DNA from: Daphnia pulex
Taxonomy: Eukaryota > Arthropoda > Branchiopoda > Diplostraca > Daphniidae
Assembly (NCBI RefSeq): GCF_021134715.1
Contig: NC_060023.1
Span: 9,548,001-9,612,000, forward strand
Length of the DNA stretch: 64,000 bases
Reading direction: 5' to 3'
Part shown: in pieces, positions 55,069 through 64,000 of the stretch
How positions within the stretch are numbered: the first letter of the stretch is position 1
Layout of the letters: every line of letters starts with the position of its first letter
The notes under the pieces: generated by a model
Seen by the model: the letters and a program-made list of their open reading frames with translations, nothing else
Database searches by the model: none
Told to the model about the DNA's origin: nothing
Made by a program: the position numbers and the translations under genes

Positions 55069-58000
55069 CTATACATCGGAGTTTTTGGGGGGTGGTGGTT
55101 GGGGTGGTGCGACAAGTCTAGCTACAAACGCTGGTTTGGGTTGCTGCCCAGATTGTTGCTGCTGTTGGGAGAGGGTAGCCATCCGAACACCGCGAATATT
55201 GATTGTGCCACCTTGGAAGCCTGCTGGCAAAAGGATGGACTGAGCCCCTTTGACGTTCTGCAAAAGAACGGTTGTGGGTTGATTCGTCGATGACGAGGCT
55301 CCAACGTTCAGCCCCGCAATGGCTGATAAAGGTAACTGAACTACCCCCGTTTTGCCTCCTCCTTTATGATGGGCATTGGTTAAGGACAGCAAATTTTCTA
55401 AGGTTATCACTTGCTGTTGAGTTCCGCCACCGGGCCCCGTCACAACCCTAGCTAGTACCGGCCGGGCTACTCCGGTCGTTGGACTAGATGGCACTGCTTT
55501 ACGTACACTGGCCATGTTGACAGCGATATTGGGTCTCATCATACGGGTATTAGGGCCCATCTGTCCGGCAATGGACGTTGAACTCAGATTAATTAGTTTG
55601 TTGTTAACCATCACAAGTCTTGGAGCATTGGATGTCGATGGCATAGTCCCACCGCCTGCGGTAGTCGGTGTCGGAGGTCGTATGAGGAAAGTTTGAACAG
55701 GAGACGTGACTGAAGAACTAGTTCCAACAACTTGTCGCCCTGCTAACCGCAACGGGCTTCCAGGAAGTCGTGCTCTCACTGTGTTAGTCATAATTCCTGA
55801 CATCGTAGCAGCAGTAACAGGAATATTTAATCTTATTATGCTCGAAGCCGACGATGTTGGCACTGAGATTGTTGTAGGCGGTACAGTTGGAGCAGCTGCC
55901 CGTGGACTCGAAAGCAAAGTTGAATTCGTTGCCTTCGATGTTGGGGATAGAATAACCTGCGCAAACAAATATTTTAGACTTTATGCCTTTAAAAAAAAAT
56001 TTACTTTTTCGGTACCTGTTTGATAGTTGAGTTTCCGTTGACAAGGGTGGGAGTGCCGATAACTTTCTGTCCGTGAAGAGCCCCTTGCTGCTGGGCAGAA
56101 ATCTGTAGAGTTCTGGCCAAAAGCGCTGTAGGCAAATTTGCAGGCGCTGCCACCCGTATAGTTTGTATTCCAGTCGACGTTGTAATTTGGAACGTTTGGA
56201 TGGTGGCCGGGCCAGCCCCAGTACTTGGAGTAATCCCTGTAACAGTTACCGGAGTGGTGATGGTCGCTGTCGAACCAGAAGGTGAAGCAACTACCACTGG
56301 CGTTGTTGTTGGTTTGCTGAGGAAAAAGGAAATCATTGTAGAAAAAAACAAAAAAAAAAAACAATAAAGACCAATAAGTAATTATTGCTATACCTTATCT
56401 CTTGCCGAACTGTTACTATAGATGAATTGTTCAACTTGACTGGAGCGCTTTTCAAAACGGTGACAGGGACAGGGACGGGAGCAGGAATCGAAGGAGGGAT
56501 TTGAATCTCTGGAACAGAACACGGCTGTGCAGTAGGTGTCGGCAAAATGGGACTCGTGGCTGGAATCGGAACTGACACTGTCGTTTTGGTCATTTTTGCC
56601 GAGGCTGGACTAGTCCCAACGCCAGACGATCGACGTTGCTCACTTCGAGGTTTCTTTACTCGACTTGGCATTCCTTGATGTTGTTTGTGGAGTTGTTCTG
56701 TTGTTTTTAAAAGAAATTTTTGACTTCAGAAATCAGAAAAACAAACAAGCATATGCTCTTACCGAATTCGGATTCAGATCGATGGCGGTGTAAATAAATC
56801 CAAACTTTCCGTGCTGAGTCGTACTTGACGCAAGGATCTGCTTCGTAATGGAGTCGGTCGAGTGCACCACTTACAACAGAATGAAGGGAGGCTTCAGCGC
56901 CGGACGCAAGATATTGTGATTCCTTCATTAACTCGCAAATCTCTGCACGTGTGCCTTCTCCGTTAGGCAGCCGCGCTGCAGCATCACGAACCAGCGATAG
57001 AAGAGTGACGCAAGCCGGGCGATCAGGAACCATCAAATTATGTCCGCGCACTTTCGTTGATGGTTGGCCAACTCCTTGGCCAGGAGTGTAAACCCCTGGA
57101 AACGGATACAAGAAATCATTTGTATGAGATATAAAGAGACGAATATGTTGACAGGAATAATAAATCACCTTTAACAGGTCCCACGATACTTTCGTAACCA
57201 TGCTGCCGAAACGTAAAAGCTTTATGCGGTTGACAGTATCTCAGACGTTCTTGTTCCTATAACGATGGAAAGTATCAATACATATTTGTAATTAATTTGA
57301 TGAAAAAATAAGTATGGCTTACAATAAAATAATGATTCTTCGTGTAATCAATAAAAAGTTTGGTGAAAGTGAAAACTTACTTGATAAATAGCCTTCTCTT
57401 CGGTTGTGCTTGGTTTCACCGTCCATGAAGTAATCGATCGTGGCGGATGAACCACGTCTGCTGAATCAAATAAGCAGGAAGATCCTACGTCTGAAACGTC
57501 CTCGCTGAGGTCAAGAGCTGAGCCCAGGTTCATTGTTGGATCTGGTGGCGAACTGAGCATAGAATCGTTCAACTCACTGGTGCCCTCCACATCAAGCTTG
57601 CTGTCTAAACTGTTGTCCTGTTGTTGCTGGAGCCATATTCCGGACAGATCTTGCAGGAGAGCATCGCTGTCTCTACCTTGGCCCACCCAAGAGTGCATGG
57701 CGGTCAGTTGGCCAAGATCTTGAGACACAGAAACTAGTCCATGTTCTATCAAAAATTCGAGAGCAGATTGCACTAAACTCGTCCATCCATTTGCCCTTTG
57801 ATGTACCAGCATTAATTGAGAATACCTAACAATTAAGAGAGAAGGAAATGTTAGATTTTGCACTTTACAGTGGAAATATATAATTATTTACCATTCATTC
57901 AGAGGGGATATTGGAGAGCTACTCCAGATAACAACAGAGTCCGTGGTCTGCTTCAAGGTTGCTGGAACTTCGTTGTTTATTAGAACTTCGCGCAGAAGCG

Positions 58001-59676
58001 TGAAGAAACTTGAATGAGTGTCCTGGGTCAGACTAGGAGGCGGAGGAGGGGGAATAGGTGGTGGTGGCGGTGGTGGTGTAGGACATGGCTCTAGAGGGGA
58101 AGGTGTCATCGGACGTGAGGTTTCAACTGGTTCTTGTTTTACTTCAGATTCGCTAATCATTGACATGCTGTTACTTTCCCCTGGTTCGACCACAGTCAGA
58201 ACTGACTCCGTTCGTTCCGGTCTGTTCTTGACATTCTTCGTCTTGGTCGGTTTCGACACAGGGACTGGGATGGATTTCTTAGCTCTCACTTTCTTTGGTG
58301 TATCGGTTTCCGATTCCTGTTCTTCGGAACTACTGCTTGCACTCACCACAGGCTAAGTAAAAATTAATAAGAATTTTAGGAAAAATACGGGCAACTTGAA
58401 GACATACTGAATTACTTTATTTCTTTTGGGAGATTCCAGGACTTTCGGAGCAGGAGGCCGTTTGTTTAAAATACACATGCGAACACGTTGGCCGATATCT
58501 TCCAGATTTGTGTCTTTTAGACCTGCATCAAGTGAGAGTTTGCCTTCTCGTTTGGATGAGCGGTGCCGGCTCAACATGATTTTATATGTTTCTTCGTTCA
58601 CTTCGTAAACATTCTTCGAGCAAGAAACTCGTGACGCTACGTCTAAAACGGGTTTGAAGTCTTCGTTGACACGCCTGGCGTCGCCGGATCTCCTGGAATA
58701 GCTATCCACTGACAACTTACTACCAAATAAATCACTGCTCGGGCCGGGGATTTTGTTGCGGGTTGGCTCATCGTCCAGCGTCTTGTCTAACTTATTTTCC
58801 ACAACCACAAGATGATTATAGATGTTTTGAGTAAAAGTAGATTGAATAGGTTTGATATCACAGCTCAAAGATCCTTGAATTGAACCTAAGTGACGTCGCT
58901 GTTTTTTGGAGAGAGGCGGAGGTGGACCTTCGGGATAGTTATCATCTTCCGAACTGCAGCAATCAATTGCTTTTAATTCGTCAAAGTATCGTTTGCGGAC
59001 TCTTTCGTCTGTGAGGAAACTATTTGTTTTGGCACCAGCCAATGATTTATTATTGCCCTGTAATGATAGTGCACGAACAGCTTGGCCTTAAGGGGGAAAA
59101 AAAGTAAATAACTTTGAAATGAAATTTTTTTTGAAAATACAATTTACCAGGTGGAAGTTGAGAGGCAGCTTCAATTAACTGTTGTCTTGACATGACAACA
59201 CTCTGAAGTAAATTAAAATAATAATTTCTCTGCTCCCTTTTCACATTCTTTTTCTGAAGTTTTTGGAAGAGGTTCCGTGTTTGAGCAATATCAGGATTGT
59301 AGAGGCCACACTCCATTTTTCTGCTGAAGTGTTCAACAGGGTTTCCAAACATGAAATTCTGCTTTGAAAAAAGCATAGCCCATGTTTTCTGCCTTTCAGT
59401 TTCCAGGTCAGTCTTAAAGACGGGCAAGTATGAATGTAGGTGTTGCACATCTTCAAGTGTTAAAACTTCTGATAACAATTCAGAGCTAAGCATTTCCGTA
59501 AGCACAGATGCATTTTCACAAATTTGGGTTGGTAACACAATTGCCTCTCCTTCAATTGAACATGTCTCAAAGAGTGACTGAATGTAGTGAGGATGTTGAT
59601 TTTGGAAAGGAGAATCAGTTAATCCATTTTCCTGGGCCAAGACATCCATAGATTCATCTTCAAACAGTGGATCCAT
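55069..59676 (-). CDS. NFRKB: NFRKB, INO80 complex subunit G
   Basis: A minus-strand gene of at least nine exons from ATG 59676 to stop 55069. It binds the INO80 chromatin remodeller and the deubiquitinase UCH37. The N-terminal DEUBAD-like region contains SSELLSEVLTLEDVQHLHSY, LPVFKTDLETERQ and FGNPVEHFSRKMECGLYNPD, typical of NFRKB. A winged-helix domain follows after a Pro-rich linker (PPPPPPPIPPPPPP): CVTLLSLVRDAAARLPNGEG, TRAEICELMKESQYL, VWIYLHRHRSESEF. The C-terminal third is low complexity, rich in Ala, Thr, Val, Pro and Ser, with VVVASPSGSTATITTPVTVT-like stretches. It ends with QQQQQSGQQPKPAFVARLVA. The gene is tail-to-tail with CRLS1 (91 bp between stops). Confidence 0.92.
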
Positions 59677-60354
59677 GACATCACATCAGCAGAAGCTGCA
59701 AATAGAAAGTTAAATCCAGTCACTTATTTTGCATTCCTAACCAGTATGATGATTATCATATCACTAAAGCATCTGCCGCCGATTGTGCACTACCTGTTTT
59801 GTGATGAAAACTCCGTATTTGATATTATCACTCTTAAGTTGATTTCAAACAGTCATCAAAATATCCGTGTGTCGGTTTCTACTCGTTCGGCGGAACCTAG
59901 TAGTAAATTTTTCTATTGGTATGACTTAATACGTAAACCAAGCGTTTCTTTCCCCAGCCAGTTTCTTTGCACATAGCTTTTTCTATGCGATAAAAGGCTA
60001 TATGTATTTTCCATTTAACACTTTTTTTGGTAGATCGTTCTGTTGAGCAGTTGGTACTGAAGCCTGCCTGTTGGCTGTTGCCGGATGTTTTTATTAACTT
60101 TATTTCGCTCTACAAAATTTATTTATCTATCTTAATTGATACAAAATTTTAATCTTCTAATTTTGATTGCAATAAATGTAACAAAATTAATTATGTATCA
60201 ATCAAAGTTAGCTGACAACTGAGGATTTGTAGCAGACATAATACCGAACCATCAAGGTTCAAACTCTTCAAAAGCTAGCAGACAGCAGTCTGTATGTGAT
60301 GGTAGTTCAAACTTCAAACTTAGGCTTGCACACGTTTATTTAAATTTAATTAGA
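59677..60354. promoter_or_regulatory. Shared upstream region of NFRKB and PRORP
   Basis: About 680 bp between divergent starts, AT-rich in the middle. A 76-codon plus-strand frame at 59746-59976 has no family resemblance and is probably leader or chance. Treated as two 5' UTRs plus a bidirectional promoter. Confidence 0.4.
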
Positions 60355-62055
60355 ATGAATCGAGTGTCACTATTGAAATACCTCGTTAAATCGAGTTCAG
60401 CTACTTGTTTCAGATCAACCTACGCTACATTCAGTAATAAAAAGTTTTTGAACGAAAACAAATCTATGACAGTGAAAGGGAATTTTAAGTTTAATGGATT
60501 TGAGTCTGAATTTTTACAGTTCATCAAAACCACGAAAGATTTGACGAGTATTCATCAATTCAAAAAAGATGTCATACTGAAATATAAAACTGTGTTATTA
60601 ACAGAGACTAGTTTTGACGCAGTTTTTATGCGTATGTGTATAGCATGCCGCAATTATTCATTAGGTAAACAGTTTTTGGACCACATTAACCAAAGTGACC
60701 ATCAAGTAAACACAGCAACTTTGGCTAGATACTTAGAATTGTGCTACCATTGTAAGGAAGAAATTATGGATACAAGTGAAGTGGAAAGACTGTGCCATGT
60801 GGTTAAATCTAACAGCCTATATCCAAGTCCTAGCATTCAACAAAGTCTTATACTAGGATTCAGTATCACTGACAATTGGAGAGAAGGTTATAAGTTACTC
60901 AGTGAAAGTGAAGGGACTTCCACTAGTTTGTCCATGAATGCAATAATTGATTGCCTCTTCAAAAGTGATCAAATTGATACTGCTGTATCTTGGATAAATA
61001 AAATTATCACTTCAAAAGGAAAAAAAGTTCATGATTTCACTTATGAGCATTGGCTCAGAAAATGTGCAGATCAGCAGATTGGATGTAACAGTTTCTTTGA
61101 TTTTTTGGTGAAAAGTGGCGTTTTTCTGAATGCATCGATTATCCAACAGTTTAAAGACTTAATAGAGAATCGACTTATCGATCCCTTCGTTGGGCATTTT
61201 ACAACCATCGACGAAGGAACCGGAAGATGCCGTTCCTGTGAAAAGTTTTTGCCAAATTCAGAAATAAGCGACGATGAGTTTGCCGACCTCAAAAAAGGTC
61301 TCATGGAAAAAGTACTGCTAGGCACGGATGTGTACCTAGGATCGAAACCAGACGAAATACGGCGATTCCAGAATTTCATTCAAAAGACTGCGCCTTACGA
61401 TGTTGTAATAGACGGATTGAACGTAGCTCATCAGGGGAAGCAAACTTTCAAGTATCCAGATCAAGCAGTAAGTGACGCAATTATCGAATTACATGTCGGA
61501 AAATTACTAACCCTCAATCATTTTATTTTACACAGCTTTCCTCCGTGGTAAAACACTTCACGAACCAAAATCTACGAGTTCTCGTCCTTACAAGGAAGCA
61601 CCTACTTCGAGGAACAACATTGAAATCAGCTTTGGTGTTCGCTACAGAAAACTTGTATGTATTCCCTATTAAATGTATTGATAAAAACTAACGATTTAAA
61701 GAAAAAAAAAACATGCAGGTCAGGCGACGACCCTTTTTTGTTGTGTTCAGCAGTCCAAAGTTCGCACACAAAGTTTGTGTCTGAAGATGTTTTCCGTGAC
61801 CACCTTTTCCGTCTAGGTGATTTTCGGCTTCAAAACATTTTCCGGCGGTGGCAGCACAAAGCGCAAATGCAAATCGTCAGCTTTGATAAAAACGGTAGAG
61901 TCAGATTTCAACAACCTCGCAAGTACCGCACTATATCTCAATTTTCGGATGGTTGCTGGCACATCCCTTACGATGACGGTACACCTCGCTACAGCTACGA
62001 ATTACCTACCACTTGGCTCTGTTTACAGCCTAAAACTAAAAAAAAAACTAAATAA
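60355..62055 (+). CDS. PRORP: Mitochondrial RNase P catalytic subunit (PRORP/MRPP3)
   Basis: Three exons, 60355-61467, 61536-61654 and 61719-62055, encode 522 aa. PRORP is the protein-only RNase P that cuts mitochondrial tRNA 5' leaders. The N-terminus resembles a mitochondrial targeting peptide (MNRVSLLKYLVKSSSATCFR). A helical PPR-like region follows, then the central zinc motif CRSCEKFLPNSEIS, whose partners WHIPYDDG and TWLC are at the C-terminus. The NYN metallonuclease domain has VVIDGLNVAHQGK and SGDDPFLLCSAV, holding the metal-binding aspartates. The length is close to human PRORP. It ends convergently with the dynein gene. Confidence 0.95.
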
Positions 62056-62238
62056 TAATGATTATCTAATAAGTCAAATGTTTGAAAATACATGGATTGT
62101 TAAGGAGATGCCGCTGTATTTCAGTTTAGCTGAAAAGTTTAACACAGCGACGCAAGAATTAAGGGATTACCTAAAGCTCCCAACCACCAAACACATCAAA
62201 CAAAACAAAAATTAAAATAATTAGAAAAAAAAGCTCGG

Positions 62239-64000
62239 TTAGTTCAACGATGTCGAAGCCATTAAGGCAACTCCCCTTTCGTAGAAACTCAATTTCTCCT
62301 CTGGATTAGCGACATTAAGGTCTACAGTGAATAGGATTTCCGTTCGATTAGCGTTTAGATAAACGGGCAGTGTCACTGTTCCAGCTTCTACTTGTTGAGC
62401 TCCTTGCACGCGAGTCCAGCGTAGACGCGTCAACGCTAGATCAGTCATCATTGCGGACGTCAGAAGAAGTTTGTTTCCCCTGCTAACGGCACCTTGAAGC
62501 TTCAAACCTTTAAGGCTGAAGCAGCGATCTTCGTATGCCGACGACGCTTGATCTTCAATGGTCACTTCGAGGATGAGCTCTTCCAAAGACCAACTATTTG
62601 CCTGCCAATTTAAATAATTTAAGTAAAGTTATGACCATTTTTTAAACTCATGATTGCCATCGGAAATATACCTGAGCAACACATTGGCGAGTAGCCGTGA
62701 CATAAGCCTCTGGGTTGAAGAGACCACCAAGCCAAACGGTTACAGTCTGAAGCTCACGAGCACCACCTTGTGAAACTATTTGGGATACTTGCTGAAGTTG
62801 TTTAACTCTTAGACTGAAATCAGTGATCCATTGAATGACAGTTGTGCCAACAGGAATCGTATAGCGGCGCCACGATCGCGGCAGAATTCCCTTTACCAGT
62901 TCGCTGAGCATCTGCCGATGATAGTTGGTTTGCTTCTTCTCGCCCTTAAAAAGAAAAGAAAAAAATATTAGTAAAAAGCGAAATGATTCAATATAGACAA
63001 ATGAAAATGTTTACCTGGCAAATGTGAACAACGTCATTCAGATCTTGACGTACATCAAGCAAAAGTTTCGAGCCACTGTTCACTTCACGTTCGAAGAAGC
63101 GATAGAGCGGATCCTTGATGTTTTCCACCGTACGTCGTAGCGTAACCAACGAGTCGGGCAGTAGACCCATCCAAGTCCGTGCAGATTCCAGCAAAGAACG
63201 CATCCAAGCAGGACGGCCGTCACTGCGTTGAGCGGCAGCGTTGTCCTTGTCGCGTTGAGCGGAGGCCAAATAAGCCGAATCATCTTCATCGTCGTCGTCA
63301 TCCTCGAGCAGCTGCATCTTCAATAGCTTGGTAACCATGTCGGTGCCTCGAGTTGTCAAAAGAACCTTTTCGGCATTGTTCGGTAATCCAAGCCATGCTG
63401 GGTACTGGCGGTCTGACAGTGCCTCAATCCATTGCAAGAACTGGTCGCGGCGGATTCCCTCCGGCATTACAATACGGCAAGAATCGCCCGATTGTACTTC
63501 TTGACTGGAAACCAACAAGAAATCGGCTTCGAAACTTTTAGGTGTGAAAAGCTTAGCGAGGAAAGAGGCCAAAAGGCGCTGGTCAAACTCGTTGTCAATC
63601 TTGCCACCATAAATGCACTGCGACAAAAGAGTGCTAAGTGCGTCCCACGGCACTTTTTCTGGGGGTAGATTAGTTCTTCCTAAAGCCATCGTATCGATCC
63701 AAGTGTCTAGGGTATCACAGGCCACCTTAAGATCCGATTCATTGAATTCGTAATATTTAGCCCAACCTACATGAAAAAGAAAATTGTTGACAAAGAAATC
63801 AACAAAGAATATTACAGTAAAGCCAGTTTTACCTAGAGGGCAGTAACGCAAGCGTTCTTGTACGACGGCATGGAACCAAGCCAAGAGGAAATAGAGACGA
63901 GTTCGTTCATTTGGTGGTTTCATCATACGAGCAGCCGGCACAGCGCTGAAAGTCCGGAGCAGATTGGCTCGGATGCCTGGGGGTGGTTCGAAAACCAGCA
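62239..64000 (-). CDS. Cytoplasmic dynein heavy chain 1, C-terminal part
   Basis: The 3' end of a minus-strand gene whose upstream exons lie beyond the right edge. Recognisable segments are [156 protein letters not shown] and [20 protein letters not shown]. These match the C-terminal domain of DYNC1H1/Dhc64C, the retrograde microtubule motor, rather than axonemal dyneins. At least five exons are seen, with the stop at 62239. The C-terminal domain is complete; the motor ring is not in the window. Confidence 0.94.

Noticed and set aside
58018-58356. Glycine-rich plus-strand frame
   Set aside because: Antisense shadow of the proline-rich linker in NFRKB.
59746-59976. Plus-strand 76-codon frame between NFRKB and PRORP
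   Set aside because: Lies in a bidirectional promoter, no domain, no splice sites linking it to PRORP.

Overview
ORGANISM. This is eukaryotic DNA, most likely from a cladoceran crustacean of the Daphnia type. The genes are multi-exon, introns are mostly 50-100 bp with GT...AG ends, and recognisable products are animal orthologues with arthropod-like divergence. Spacing is compact apart from two long gene-poor blocks. The genus is inferred from gene architecture and protein flavour, not from a database match. LAYOUT. 1-9290: 5' end of a PRP17/CDC40-like splicing factor (minus), a Golgi class I alpha-mannosidase (plus), a methyltransferase-like gene (minus), KRR1 (plus) and a GALNT2-like O-glycosyltransferase (minus). 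9291-11682: no convincing gene. 11683-14629: a six-exon gene joining a Psq/CENP-B (pogo/Tigger-type) DNA-binding region to a C-terminal region I do not recognise. 15928-26631: a very large, nearly perfect inverted repeat, two arms of about 4.42 kb around a 1.86 kb spacer. The arms hold diverged, tandemly repeated exon-like modules. The spacer holds a 390 bp foldback element whose terminal repeats resemble the ends of the whole 10.7 kb structure. 27029-28205: small genes, including a short secreted tyrosine-rich protein. 28599-34250: TMEM87, a TMEM80/216-family gene and the Golgi PAPS transporter SLC35B2/slalom. 34251-43119: a GC-mixed, microsatellite-rich gene-poor block with isolated exon-like fragments and many GAGA-, GCCAT- and CTCF-like motifs. 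43120-64000: FERRY3 (C12orf4), KAT7/HBO1, a coiled-coil gene possibly related to kizuna, DHTKD1, cardiolipin synthase, NFRKB, PRORP (RNase P protein) and the C-terminus of cytoplasmic dynein heavy chain 1. HOW IT FITS TOGETHER. The conserved genes are mostly housekeeping functions: splicing, rRNA processing, Golgi glycosylation and sulfation supply, mitochondrial metabolism and tRNA processing, and chromatin. They alternate in strand, giving repeated head-to-head pairs with short shared promoters and tail-to-tail pairs with short 3' gaps. No operon-like functional grouping is implied. The parts most worth following up are the inverted-repeat structure, its inner foldback element, and the CENP-B-type fusion gene next to it.
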